This document shows positions 24,900 through 37,985 of a DNA stretch of 64,000 nucleotides, in pieces (the stretch's first letter is position 1; each line of letters opens with the position of its first letter). A program made the position numbers and the translations under genes. The DNA lies in assembly GCA_035610835.1 (NCBI GenBank), contig CM069446.1, forward strand, positions 47,469,625 to 47,533,624. Reading direction: 5' to 3'. The notes under the pieces are model-generated. The model searched no databases. It had not been told where the DNA came from and was given only the letters and a program-made list of their open reading frames with translations. This DNA comes from Ophiura sarsii. Lineage: Eukaryota; Echinodermata; Ophiuroidea; Amphilepidida; Ophiuridae.

Positions 24900-26353
24900 A
24901 GTTCTCAAACATGGTGTTACCTGTTTCCAAAAGGAATTGTTCTTGATATTTGAGACAAAAAAATGTTATAATCTTCAAGTTGATTACAGAAAATACATTT
25001 GTCTGATTCGATTAATTTCCATTTATATAGATTTCTTTTTTGCATAGAAGTAGATTTTAACTGAAAGTGACCAATCTTGTTTAGAGTCATATTCTTAATT
25101 TTAAACATAAATATGTTATACCAGTAATTTCTTGGTGTCAACGTTTGTCCCCAATATTTAATACAATTTGCTTGTTGTTTATCTTGATTTGTCATCATAT
25201 AAATGTTTTTCGAACTTAACATAGAAACATGTACAATTTGGTCATATTTTTCAAAAAAGGTATTTTTTACTTGTTCACACCATCTGAGATCTCCTTCTTT
25301 GATCCTGTCTTTCTAACGTTGAAGGATTAATGGTATCAGCTTGTGTAGAATATACATGTTAAAAGGACATTATATAATATTCTCGAGTTCTCTCAAGGTA
25401 ACAAATCTATTTTCAATAATAATATCACTTAAATAATATATAGGAGCGTGTATCCATTTACGTAAAAGCAACACTTTACCACCATTTCTTACATTACCCT
25501 ATAATAACGTAGCACTGTTTGAAGTATACTTATTAAGTTTATTCTGCAAATAATACCATGATTCTAATAGATCTTGATAAAAATATGGTAATTTACCTTT
25601 AGTTATATCATATACATCTTCACGTTTACAGTTGAAATCGAGTAAAAAAGGTAATCCACCAAGTGGATCAAACCATTGTTTTACAACTCCGTCGTTTCCA
25701 CGTGGCATCTTTATTCTTGAAGTAATCTTGAAATCTATATATTTAATTTTTAGAGCTAGTATGTGATATTCTACATTAGACACATTTAAGCCACCATATT
25801 CCATATATCCAGTGATTGTATCTCTTTTGACCTTTTCACAGTTCCAACCCCAAAGATACCTGAACATTTTTTTTGTTGACTGCTTTTATGACCTATTTTG
25901 GAACATATAATGAAGTCGCATTATATAAAACTTGTAATATACCCAAGGTTTTTATTATAGCTACCTTCCCGTAGTATGTAAGTGTTCTTGCTTTGCAACT
26001 ATTTAAAATTGTATATATATTGTTTATTTTGGGTTTCATATTAAGGTCTTCAGCTACTTGTTTTTCTTTGCTAAAATACACTCCTAGACATGTCACCGGA
26101 TAGTTTGTCCCTTTGATTTCTTTGTTTAAATGTACAGGTATCGTTTCACCTAACCACATACCTTCACTTTTGCTTAGATTCATAATTACACCCGAGGCAT
26201 TACTGTTTTTTTTATTGTATTTATAGCAGTCGTATCAGAAGGAATATAATTACAAATATTGTAGTATCATCGGCTAATTGTGTTCTTTTAACTTTTAGAT
26301 TAAGTTTATTTCGATGTTCATCTAATTCAATCAAAAATATGCACGCGTATTTA
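24900..26353 (-). pseudogene. L1/Tx1-like LINE ORF2, RT C-terminal half
   Basis: Minus-strand reading from 26350 down gives, in order: LADDTTIFV (the reverse transcriptase ADD catalytic motif), NLSKSEGMWLGE, CLGVYFSKEKQ, YYGKVAIIKTLGI, FRYLWGWNCEKVKRD followed by EYGGLNVSNV, then GGKVLLLRKWIHAPIYYLSD and a late WKLIESDKCIFCNQLED (the cysteine-containing C-terminal motif). This is the order found in L1/Tx1-type ORF2 proteins. Several frameshifts and a stop after the ADD motif make it inactive. Endonuclease and early RT motifs are missing. The fragment is split from its upstream piece by transposon Y1 and is shared, shorter, with block B at 42455. Confidence 0.8.
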
Positions 26354-29300
26354 TGGTCGAATCCAACGAAAAGTGTCCACGGATAGATTTTTAGGGTCCA
26401 GTTTCAAAATGCTTCGATCTCTTATTCCTTTTCCCCACTCAAAGTCAACATATCAAGCTTGTATGGGAAAAAAAGTGCCATCACTAATCTCTCCAATTGA
26501 CCACGTGGCGGAATGATGAAGTTGAAGGTACACTTCTCAATGTTACCTACAAATACAAGTACCATATTTTGATTAAGTGATGATTATTCCACCTATTTAC
26601 ATTTCATTCAAATGTGTGATTGTATTGTATTCAGAAGATGCTAATGTTGATAGAAAGTTCATATTTGTCCAGGTACTCGTTTTGTTTTACATTTTAGATT
26701 CACACAGTTAGGTAGCATTTTCAGGCTCTCAATACTTTGAAACATGAGGTTGAGTCACTTTGTGTACTTTCACCAAGATGATTTTAATGAACATTTGTTT
26801 TCATGTACCTCAAAGAGGGGGAATGACCCTTTCTGTGAAATTTAGAATTTTGAGCATGCGCCTAAAACCTAAGTACATAGAGTAATGTGGAAATTTGGTA
26901 TTCGAAGGTAACAGTTAATGTATACGTAGGTACGAGAAGTAAAACTGTAATAAATTAATGTTCTACTTAATATATGTTACATTTTGGGGTGAAATAATCA
27001 TGCAGGGTTGTTAACAATATTTGATTTTTTAAATAAACATGTTATATTATGAACATATTCCCAGGAGTTTACTTTAAATAGATACTAGAATATTAATTTA
27101 ATGTTGAAAAAATATATAATATCTAACTGTCAATTTTGAATAGGTTTGTTAAGAACAATATATCAGGCAACATTTTTAAGCATTCCTATAAGAGAAAAAC
27201 ATGTTAAGACTTAAAACACGGTAGCTTACATTGCAATAATCAAAGTATTCGTAGGTAACACATTTGTTCTCAACTTCAACTTCGTTGACTAAGAACAGTT
27301 GGATTCGTTGATTTAACATAGGTTTAGGGGCAAACTTGTACTCGACGTAGTTTTTATGCCCCGAATCGCGTGTGAGGGGGAATGTCGTATCAAAATGGTG
27401 TACTGTCTTACTTGACTTTATAAGTATAGTTAAGAATGTGCGCTCAGCGCTCCTTTTACAAAACAATCATAATTACGTAATATTCAACAATTGAATAGAA
27501 CAGCAAGATTAACCAAACAAACATTAAAATAATATAAAACCATGTTCCTATTTCTAAGATATAAAAGAAAACACCCTAAGCATCAATAACCTCACTAGTG
27601 ATAGACATATACTGTTATTAATCTTGCTCCCCTAATTTGGTTAAGGCATATTGAATAGAATTAAACCTTTACACATGATAATTATGGCAGAAAATATTTT
27701 ATTATGCTAACGTATCTGATCATCCAATTTTGTTAGTGTCTTTCATGCTTAATTTTCAATTATTAAGAATGTGCGTTTAACTTCTACAAAACAGTCAGAA
27801 TTGTGTAAGTATATTTAATATCTGATTTAAGGCAAGATGATGACAACATACATATCGTACTGGGTTAAAATTTCGTAAAGGTATAGTTAAACAATCACTT
27901 AACTCGCTAGCAATACTATTATTATTACGGATCTAATTTGGGTAAAAAGCATGTTCATCATTAAAACTAAACATGATAAAAATTAAGCACATAGACACAT
28001 TTTAATTAAGAAACATCTGATCATTCAGCCTTGTAATCTCTACTTAACAAGTTTAGTGGTTCTTGTTGTTTTCTGTGTGTAGTTAGTTCTTCAGTGCTCT
28101 AATGTCGCGAGGATGAGTTATATCTAATAAAACATAATTACTCTTTGTTTATTGTATAGGACATTCTAGAATGTTTTAACATAGAATGAACGTTTCAGTT
28201 TCCGTGTGAATCCAAAGTATCGGATTGAATCAACTATTGAATAGTTCACCGAGCCATCTTTAATTAGAAAGTGAGCGGTTTCCTTTAAGCAAACAGTTTG
28301 ATTTGCCTGTAACTCATAGTCTTGAATGTCAGGATATCTGTTTTAAGCAATAAAACAACCGGTTGCCTTCCTCAATTTGTTCTAAATAAAGGAGGCAAGT
28401 GGAAGTTATCATTTTGAATAGCTGTTTTAAACACGAAAGCCAGATCGCTTTTTGCTTCATTAAATATATATTTTGAAATAATTTCAAATCAGACCTTATA
28501 TAATATATAACTTAAGTTTAATATAAGCCGAACATGTTCAAAGTCCAGAACATTCAAATATTTTGCCTTTCAGTCCACAACGGAATAAAGCACATACAAC
28601 TTTCAGCAATACATTCAGTTGTCAGATTAGAAATAAGATATAATTTCCTAGTTTGGAATTTGTATCATTCTAAATGTCGCACATAGTCAGTTTTTATCGA
28701 GTTTCAACCGGAGGAAGATCCCGTTTGACATAGAATCACCAATATGATATATTTTGCCAGATGTAGACAAAATAGGAATTTTATGTTTAGAAATTCAATG
28801 TTGTTTGATTTAACAACACTAGTCAAATAAGTTTTGCCACGACAGAGATATTGTCGGGCATGTGCCTTTCATTATGATTTTCTTTTAAAATCAACCACTG
28901 CTTAGTTCAATTTCACTAAGTAATAAATGTCGGAAGCATTATTCATGAGCAATTTTTGATTTGAGACTGAAATCAGTTAGGCCTACCCTTGATTCCCTCC
29001 CACCTTTAAAAATAAAGGAAACAGTTTTACTATATTTCTTGTTCACTTAAGAAACGTTTCGGTGACATAACACAACCTGCCACAGCAAAAAATGAATCAA
29101 GTTATTTTATATTTGTTACACATGAATTCCATTTTCAAATACAACTACAATAATGGCCAATATTATGTACCTCGGTAGTCACTGCTCTGCAATTCCAGTG
29201 GAAATTGGTTAACTACGCATACATCATATCGACAAGCTGGTTTAAAACAATATTACGCACCAAACCATATTATTCCCATCCTATACATTCCTACTTAATA

Positions 29301-31118
29301 TTTACATAATATTAGGTGCGAATGAAAGCGACAAACAATACAGGAATTGTACTATGCTCATTAACTAATATATAAGTTACCTACGAATACAAAATGAAAT
29401 ATGAAAATATTGATTATGAAACCGAAATTTCATGGATGTTATGACTAAATGTACCCATTTTAAGACGATCAACGTCTAATCTATGGATATAAATATCGTT
29501 CATTCACTCTAACACTAACACAAATATGTTCCCGGCAAAAACAGTGTGATTACACCATGCATTCTATTTAAATCAACACCTCCCAATTTCGTTTAATAAG
29601 GAAATATTATTTTTTCCCCTCCAAATATAAATATAATAATATATCCAGTCAGAGTGTATGATTGCGCACTGCTTTTATGTAAAATAAGATAGTTTAGGGC
29701 CAATACGCACCGTGTATATTATTGAATGTTAACTATATACATATACATGTTACCAACTTGAAGTTTTCTATTCTACATGAAAGGTCATCCTTAAAAAAGT
29801 CGTGTTTCAAAGTTTGAGTTGCATAGCTCTAATGGTTCTTATTTTAGACGCACAAGATGCTGTGAACTGTACCCATTGAGTAGTACACAAACTATATCGG
29901 TGGTTACCACCATTCGCGGTAATTCGACGTTATTTCATCGATTTCTCCGTAATTATACCGATTTAGGCCGTCAAATTTCAGTATGATGATGAGAAAAATA
30001 CGAGCTTTCATATGATATGAAAAATCTCCGTATGTTTTGTTATGTTGTGTTACGAAAATGTGATCGGCTCATCTACCTTTAATCACCCCTATTGCGATTT
30101 AAATCAACTGTCAGAGGATGTCTTTGCGTGAATAGCATAAAAAACTACACTAATAGGAGTAATAAGATTGAGACAGAGGGAGGCTATATACAATCAACTT
30201 TTAAGACAACAACATATTATGAATGCGCTTGTACACAAACTACAGCATTTTGTGAAAACTTACTTACAAAAGCTGAAAGATTGATGCAAAACTTCTCCGT
30301 TGCTTGCCGAACGCAGCGCACATTTCTACTTTATTCCAGTCGATACAAGTATGTAACAACAGAGGGAAGTACAACGGTATCGTTATTTGTATTTGAAGGT
30401 AACAGTTCATAATTCAAATTTGCCTTTTATTGCTGATATTTCAAAACATGTTGCCTTCAAAATGATAAAACTTGGCACACATGTACATTGTATCACACTT
30501 AACTTATTCTATAGATATCATTCACTAATCTGTGTTTATATTAAAATGGCAGTGTTTTAAATAGGTATTCGGAGGTAATGCATTTTTTTTACCAAACCGA
30601 TCGTTTCCGCTTTTAAAAATTCTAACAGCTTTATCAAAAAATCGACTTGAATGGGGACAATGCATTTAGGTATTTAATATATTTAGGCTTCCTTACAGCT
30701 CAAATTAATCTACCTCATGCGAATTCTTCCCCGAAAGTGAGATTTAACAAAACATGTATGTGTAGGTAACGTCAAAACTGACCACAGCGAAATAAATCAC
30801 AAAAATTCAGGGGATTGATTTAAAGTAACAACAATTAAAAGAGGCATTCTTGAATTATCCAGCAATCAAACAGGCAAAATTATTTCCTCTTAAGCTCGAT
30901 TTCATCTAAACGGTTATATGTCTAACAAAAAACCTTAACAAATAGCAGGTTTATTGCTCGTATTCGCCCAATTGTGCATTTAAATTAGTCATATTATATA
31001 TGGCGCGAATCGTCTCATCAAGGCGGATACGTATAACACAAAAATAAAATTGTCAAGATATAGATTATTTTAGTATAGGCCTGAACATTACGTGTACACT
31101 TTTCGTTGGATTCGACCA
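26354..31118. mobile_element. Transposon Y1 (4.8 kb, 28 bp TIRs)
   Basis: Starts TGGTCGAATCCAACGAAAAG and ends with its reverse complement; the inverted ends are 28 bp with one mismatch. It is inserted into the LINE. Block B has the unoccupied site at 42952-42957 (GTATAATATGTTC), with TA at both junctions here, consistent with a 2 bp TA duplication. Interior sequence is AT-rich with no recognisable transposase; frames of about 100 codons (27176-27466 minus, 30092-30412 plus) match nothing I know. It carries at least seven copies of a TATTCGTAGGTAACA motif on both strands. It is related to Y2 over most of its length, though Y2 lacks roughly 28920-29450 and 29740-30080. Confidence 0.85.
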
Positions 31119-31270
31119 TATGTTCTTTTATTTTCGCATTTAAATCGATACAAACAATTGGATGACACATCAAATAACGACATTTGGGGCAACGTATTGT
31201 AAAATATATCGGATTGTTAAACTTTGGAAACTTAGTTGAGTATGTCCAATTCAACCTTCTTATAAACTTG
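31119..31270 (-). pseudogene. LINE fragment upstream of Y1 insertion
   Basis: Continuation of the 24900-26353 LINE on the other side of Y1; in block B (42957-43080) the two parts are contiguous. The minus-strand reading includes IYFTIRCPK and CIDLNAKIKEH, which I read as a decayed version of the QGCPLSPYLF region that precedes the ADD motif in reverse transcriptases. The match is weak on its own and rests mostly on contiguity in block B. Confidence 0.45.
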
Positions 31271-31430
31271 TTACTTTCTGCCACCGGCTTCCTGGGCATA
31301 ACGGGAGCCTATTTGTTCACAGTTATGTTAAACTTTAGAAAATGAGTTGAGTATGTCCAATTAAACTTAGTTTAAAAACTTGTTTCTTTCTGCCACCGGC
31401 TTCATGGGCATAACTGAAGCCTATTTTACT
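31212..31430 (+). repeat. ~115 bp tandem duplication in Z
   Basis: GTTAAACTTTGGAAAC... to ...CCTATTTGTTCACAGTTAT is followed by a second, diverged copy from GTTAAACTTTAGAAAATG, both containing TTTCTGCCACCGGCTTC and GGGCATAAC. Block B (43055-43230) has both copies, with an internal deletion in the second. Confidence 0.75.
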
Positions 31431-33656
31431 CATGTCAAGAAAGCACTGGATTGTCTACAGGTTATAATTAACAAAGAAAGAATTTAAAATATTAATAATC
31501 TTAATTAACCTATATATTTGCTGCCAGACACCAAATTACAATAAATAGAACACAAACGCAAAGGAATAACGTTGAGCGTGAATCCGCCTACATACCAGAA
31601 GTATATTTAATATTTGTCATAAATAATCCTCATTCCTGTCAAAAAGAAGTTGATAGATGCACATTTTATTTTAATTTTTGAATGTATTTCATGACATTTG
31701 TATAATTACATAAAAACCAGACATTGTAGGTCACTCTATTCAAATGTGTCTATAAAATACTAGTTCGTAATGACACATATTTGCACATTTTTAAATGTAC
31801 ATCAATTGTTGTCCACAGATAATAATTGTAAAATTCATTGATTGACATCAAAATTAGACAAATGTAATCGAAGTAATGGACGATTAATTTCAACCATGAG
31901 GTCGGATATGGCAAACCTAAAACCTCCCAGTTGTCACCTGAACAGGTTATTAACCGACAAATATTTTTCAACGCAATGGTATTCGTAATAAGAATTCGTA
32001 AGCCTACTAGACAAGTGTTTACCTGGGCGCTTAAGAGCGAATTTATCCCAATTCTTCTCCGGATTAGAAATCAAAGGGGAACCTAACTTTACATACGACG
32101 CTATTAACACTGTTTATTAACAAAGCCGGGACGGTTGCGGTTGTAGAAAGTTGTTCAATGCTCTGGCCTGCGATCTAGTCTGACGATCTCTATAACAATC
32201 GTTGCCCTGATTGACTGCTTTTCATTTGTTCGCCGTGCGTTGGGGGCATTTTGAGATAGACCAGACTTATCACAGGCAGATATAATTATTATTAAAAAGT
32301 ATTCACGAAACAAAAAACTCTCGAAAATGCGTTAATAACAGTCAATACGATGTAAAAGAGCTGAAGAATTTCGAAAGGCAATCAAAAGGTTGTCAACCAA
32401 TTAATCTGATGAAAACCAAAGTCAAAGAAAGGCTGAAAACCAATTCTTGTCTGGAGCTCGAATAACACTGTTGATTAACAAAGCCGGTACGGCGGATCTC
32501 GAAACCCAACCTCTCTCCATGTATTTAGCGGAGGTTATTAATATATTTTGTTTTATAATTTTGACATACGAGGCTAACACTGTTTATTATTAAACAAAAC
32601 CGGGACGCAAAACCCAACCCCTCTCTGTGGAATTAGCGGCAGAGGTTATAAATAAAAGTTGTCAAATGTATATTGTTCTCTGAAAAGTAAATATGAAATG
32701 AACAACAATAATGACGATTTGACTCTGGTGGTCAAAAGGTGTGTACCAAACTACTAATACCCGTCACGTATTGTTTCACTTAGTGTGACCAAAGGACCAC
32801 ACTCCACCGACCACTTGTTATAAGGGTGGGTGGGTGGGGAATTTGTAATAAACGTTCTGGTATGAACGCAGAAAACGATATAACCGGCGAATGAGGAACA
32901 TGAAAGAGGGGGCTGTGCTGAGCCAAATACGCGCGGCTAAACAACAAAGCGAAATTCGCGGGTGGGCGAATACCAACCTATGATTGGTTTAAGAAAAATC
33001 CTAACAAAGGTCGTCTGTAAAGCTATGAAAAAAGCACTGGCAATCCTGGTGCATGAGCAATTCAGAATTATTTTAGACAAGCAAAATAATAATTGTATTA
33101 CAGTAATAAAGAAGAAGAAAAAAAATAGTAAATATTTACAGTAACTATAGTTTTGATCTATATAAGCCTAGAGTGAAAATGAAGAAATAATTAACTAGTG
33201 GAGTAACAGGTATTGAGATGTTAACAACATGAAATACAATGATATGCAAAAGCTGGGAATTGAACCCGTGGTCGCCGATTACAATCAATATGGTCCTGCA
33301 TAGCAAGCCACAGCGCGGTTGTAGTTGGTGTAATGATGGTAACCTGAAGAAGATGAATTCCATGTTGTTATTATTTGTAACCAATATAACACTTTACGTA
33401 ATAGATACATCTCAACTAAGTACACCCAACGCATGAGCAATTCAACCGACTCATGAGTTCTCCAAAAAGCACTGATTTTAAAAACCTTGCTCAATTTGTA
33501 TTCATTGCAATGAAGATAAGAGAATATATTAAATTTATTTGATTATGTTTGTATTTATTGCATCCTTTGATAATAACACAGCAAAGTAAAGATTGTTTAT
33601 TATGTATGCGTATTTATATTTTTGTACCATGTAGTATGAAGGGCCAGAGGCCTATA
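31431..33656 (+). repeat. Segment Z, block A copy
   Basis: Non-coding sequence paralogous to 43235-45877 at high identity. It contains three diverged copies of a motif like AACACTGTTTATTAAC followed by AAGCCGGGACGG (about 32108, 32466 and 32577). The first is the exact site occupied by the TTAA elements in block B. Block A therefore gives the empty site (TTAA at 32117-32120). Open frames at 31750-31971 and 33145-33494 are partly shared with block B but have no recognisable domain, and the second set is interrupted. Confidence 0.75.
33245..33312 (-). pseudogene. tRNA-like sequence in Z (block A)
   Basis: On the minus strand GGGTTCAATTCCCAGC forms a convincing T-arm/B-box, preceded about 45 bases upstream by a loose A-box (TGGCTTGCTATGCAGG). 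Acceptor and anticodon stems do not fold well. It is present also at 45477-45545, so it predates the block duplication. Confidence 0.35.
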
Positions 33657-36600
33657 TGGTCGAATCCAACGAAAAGTGTACACGGCTATATTTTTAGCGT
33701 CCAGTTTCAAAATGCTTCGATCTCTTTTTCCTTTTCCCCACTCAAAGTCAACATATCAAGCTTGTATGGAAAAAAAGTGCCATCACTAATCTCTCCAATT
33801 GACCACGTGGCGGAATGATGAAGTTGAAGGTACACTTCTCAATGTTACCTACAAATACAAGTACCATATTTTGATTAAGTGATGATTATTCCACCTATTT
33901 ACATATTGCATTCAAATTTGTGATTGTATTGTATTCAGAAGATGCTAATGCTGATAGAAAGTGGACATATTTGTACAGGTACTCATCTTTTTTTACATTT
34001 TAGATTCACACAGTTAGGTAGCATTTTCAGGCTCTCAATACTTTGAAACATGAGGTTGAGTCACTTTGTATACTTTCACCAAGATGATTTTAATGAACAT
34101 TTGTTTTCATGTACCTCAAAGAGGGGTAATGACCCTTTCTGGAAAATTTAGAATTTTGAGCATGCGCCAGAAACTTAAGTACATAGAGGAATGTGGACAT
34201 TTTGTATTCGTAGGTAACAGTTAATGTATACGTAGGTATACGAGAAGTAAAACTGTAATAAATTAATGTTGTACTTAATTTATGCTGCATTTTGGGGGTG
34301 AAATGATCATGCAGGGTTGTTAACAATATTTGTTTTTAAATAAACATGTTAAAACATGTTTAAATCCTAATATTATGGACATATTCCCCAATAGATTACT
34401 TTAAATAGATACTAGAATATTAATTTAATGTTGAAAAAATATACAATATCTAACTCTCAGTTGTGATTTTGAATAGGTTTATTAAGAACAAAATCAGGCA
34501 ACAATTTTAAGCATTCCTATAAGAGAAAAACATGTTAAGACTTAAAGCACGGTAGCTAATATTGCAATAATCAAAGTATTCGTAGGTAACACATTTGTTC
34601 TCAACTTTAAATTCGTTGACTAAGAACGGTTGGATTCTTTGATTTTACATATGTTTAAGAGGCAAAATTGTACTCGACGTAGTTTTTATGCCCTGAATCG
34701 CGTGTGAGGGTGAATGTCGTACAGCGTCTTGCTTGACGTTACAAGTTGATAATATAAGAATGTGCGCTCAGCACTGCTTTTACAAAACAATCAGAATTAC
34801 GTAATATTCAACATTTGAATAAAAAGCAAGATTAACCAAATAAACATTACAATTATATAAAACTATGTTCCTATTTCTAAGATATAAAAGAAAACATCCT
34901 AAACATCAAAAAACTCACTAGGCCTATACTGTTAGTATTATTGATCATCTAATTTGGTTAAGGAATGTTGATTAAAATTAATTTACACATGATAATTACG
35001 GCAGAAAATGTTTTATTATGCTAACGTATCTGATCATCCAATTTTGTAAGTGTCTTTCTTGCTTGACTTTCAATTATTAAGAATGTGCGTTTAACTTCTA
35101 CAAAACAGTCAGAAGTGTGTAATATTTAACATCTGATACAAGGCAAGATGATGACAACATACATATCGTACTGGGTTAAAATTTCGTAAAGGTATAGTTA
35201 AACAATCAATTAACTCGCTAGTATAATATTCTTACTCATCTCATTTGGTAAAAAGCATGTTCATCATTAAAACTAAACATAATGAAATATTAAGCATATA
35301 GAAACATTTTAAGTAAGATACCTCTGATCATTCAGCCTTGTAATCTCTACTTAACAAGTTTAGTGGATCTTGTTGTATTTTTTGTGTAGTTAGTTCTTCA
35401 TCTCTCTCTTGTCACGAGGATGAATATCTAGTAGAACAGAATTACTCTTTGTTTATTATAGGACATTTTAGAATGTTAAGAATGAACGTTTCAGTTTCCG
35501 TGTGAATCCAAAGTATTGGATCGAATCAACTATTGAACATTTCCTCGAGCCATCATTAATTAGAAAGCAAGCGGTTTTATTTTAGCAAACAGTTTGATTT
35601 GCCTGTAATTCATAATCTTGAATGTCAGGTTATTTGTTTTAAGCAATAAAACAACCAGTTGTCTTCCTTAATTTGTTCTAAATGAAGGAGGCAAGTGAGT
35701 CTTCTAGCAGTTATCATTTTGAATAGCTGTTTTAAACACGAAAGCCAGATCGCTTTTTAATTCATTTAATATATACTTTGAAATAATTTCATATCAGACC
35801 TTATATTATATATATAAGTTTAATATGAGCCGAACATGTTCAATGTCTAGACTATTCAAATGTCGTGCATTTCAGTCCACAGCGCGCGGAATAAAGCACA
35901 TACAACTTACAGCAAGACATCCAGTTGTCAGATTAGAATTAAGATATAATTTCCTAGTTTGGAATTTGTATCATTCTAAAAGTCGTACATAGTAAGTTTT
36001 TATCGAGTTTCAACCGGAGGCAGATTCCGTTTGACATAGAATCACCAATATGAAATATTTTGTCAGATGTAGACAAAATAGGAATTTTATGTTTAAAAAT
36101 GTAATGTTGTTTGATTTAAAAACACTAATCTAATATGTTTTGCCACGACATAGATATTGTCGGGCATGTGCCTTTCATTGTGATTTTCTTTTAAAATCAA
36201 CCACTGCTTAGTTCAATTTCAACGATCAACGTGTAATCTATGGATATAAATAACATTCATTCACTCTATTAACTCCAACAAAAAATATGTTCTCGGCAAA
36301 ACCAGTGTGATTACACCATGCATTTTATTTAAATTAACACCTCCTATTTTCATTTAATAAGGGAATATTAATTTTTTCCCTCCAAATATAAATATAATAA
36401 TATATCCAGTCAGATTGTATGATTGCGCACTGCTTGTATGTTAAATAAAATCATTTAGGGCCAATATGCACCGTGTATATTATTGAATGTTGCCTACATA
36501 TACATGTTACCTCCGAATACAACATGAAGTCAATGCACGAGAAGCTGTTACTGATTATTTATATAAACATTAATCACCCCCATTGCGATTTAAATCAACT

Positions 36601-37496
36601 GTCAGAGGATGTCTTTGCGTGAATAACATAAACAACTGCACTAATAGGAGTAACAAGATTGAGACATAGGGAGGCTATATTCAATCAACTTTTAAGACAA
36701 CAACAAATTATTGATGCACTTGTACGCAAACTACAAAATTTTGTGAAAAGTTACTTACAAAAGCTGAAAGATTGATGCAAAACTTCTCTGTGGCTTGCCG
36801 AACGCAGCGCACATTTCTACTTTATTCCAGTCGATACAAGTATGTAACAACAGAGGGAATAACCACGGTATCGTTATTTGTATTTGAAGGTAAAAGTTCA
36901 TATTTCAAATTTGCTTACGAATACAGCCTTTTATTGCTGATATTTCAAAAAACCGATCGTTTCCGCTTTTAAAATTTCTAACAGCTTTATCAAAAAATCG
37001 ACTTGAATGTGGACAATGCATTTAAGTATTTAACATATTTAGGTATCCTTACAGCACAAATTACACTACCTCAGGCGAATTCTTCCCCGAAAGTGAGATT
37101 TAACAAAACATGTATTGGTAGGTAACGTCAAAACTTACCACAGCCAAAAAAATCACAACAATTCAGGGGATTGATCAAAAGTAACACAAATTACAAGAGG
37201 CATTCTTGAGATATCCACCAATCAAACAGGTAAAATTATTTCCGCTTAAGCTCGTTTTCATCTAAACGGTTATATGTCTAAACTAAAACCTTAACAACTA
37301 TTTTGTAAAAAGGGTGAAAATAGCAGGTTTATTGCTCGCATACGCCCAATTGTGCATAGAAGTTAGTCATATTATATATGGCGCGAAGCGTCTCATCGAG
37401 GCGGATACGTATAACACAAAAATAAAATAGTCAAGATATAGATTATTTTATTATAGGCCTGAACATCACGTGTACACTTTTCGTTGGATTCGACCA
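33657..37496. mobile_element. Transposon Y2 (3.8 kb, 28 bp TIRs)
   Basis: Same ends as Y1 (TGGTCGAATCCAACGAAAAG and reverse complement) and homologous interior with deletions. Block B has the empty site at 45878 (GGCCTATATACAATAA). Here GGCCTATA precedes and TATATACAATAA follows the element, giving a TATA (4 bp) or TA duplication that a TA microsatellite makes ambiguous. It contains seven or more TATTCGTAGGTAACA-like motifs at positions homologous to those in Y1. No recognisable coding sequence. Confidence 0.85.
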
Positions 37497-37985
37497 TATA
37501 TACAATAAATAAAATGAATTAGTGAGAGAAGTGTTATCGCCGTAAACAATATTTATATCAATAACATGTTTCATCGTTAAAAGTGTGCTTTCCATGTGAT
37601 ATTCGTATGTGTTCATCGCACAAATATCGTTTGTTATGTTGTAATAGTCCTTATTTTGAAGGGAAAAAAACATTGGTTAAAAGTTTTAACCATAAAACAT
37701 GAAACCACATATCCGACCGGCAATAGCTGGGAGCCGAAGGATAGCCAGGTTTCGCTAAAATGCAAGCGCGTTTGATTTCCTAACTACCGTGTTTTATCTG
37801 GGCCAGGTATACTAGTACATATACCTGCATCAATTTACCCTACCCGAGGAACGATATTTACATAGTTTAAAAAACGTGTTTTGTTAAACATGTAATTTAA
37901 AGATAAACTTGCGTTTAACTTAATCCCTGGGTTTAGTTAACGACAGTTTTAAGCTATAACCGTGTTTAGTATAAGAATACGGCCC
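37497..37985 (+). repeat. Segment W, block A copy, with GTTTAA module
   Basis: Paralogous to 45880-46376. The right half is a GTTTAA-rich module ending AGTATAAGAATACGGCCCTA, an inverted relative of the module at the ends of X copies. No gene recognised. Confidence 0.65.

Noticed and set aside
30092..30412. 106-codon frame near the right end of Y1, with a related frame in Y2 (36772-36972), considered as a transposase exon
   Set aside because: Y2 has stops in the first half of the frame, no catalytic or DNA-binding motif is visible, and the shared end (FVFEG) is just the TATTTGAAGGTAACA repeat motif translated.
31750..31971. 73-119 codon minus-strand frames shared between Z copies (31750-31971 and 43562-43921)
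   Set aside because: Similarity follows from the recent duplication, one copy is interrupted, and no domain is recognised; not enough for a gene.
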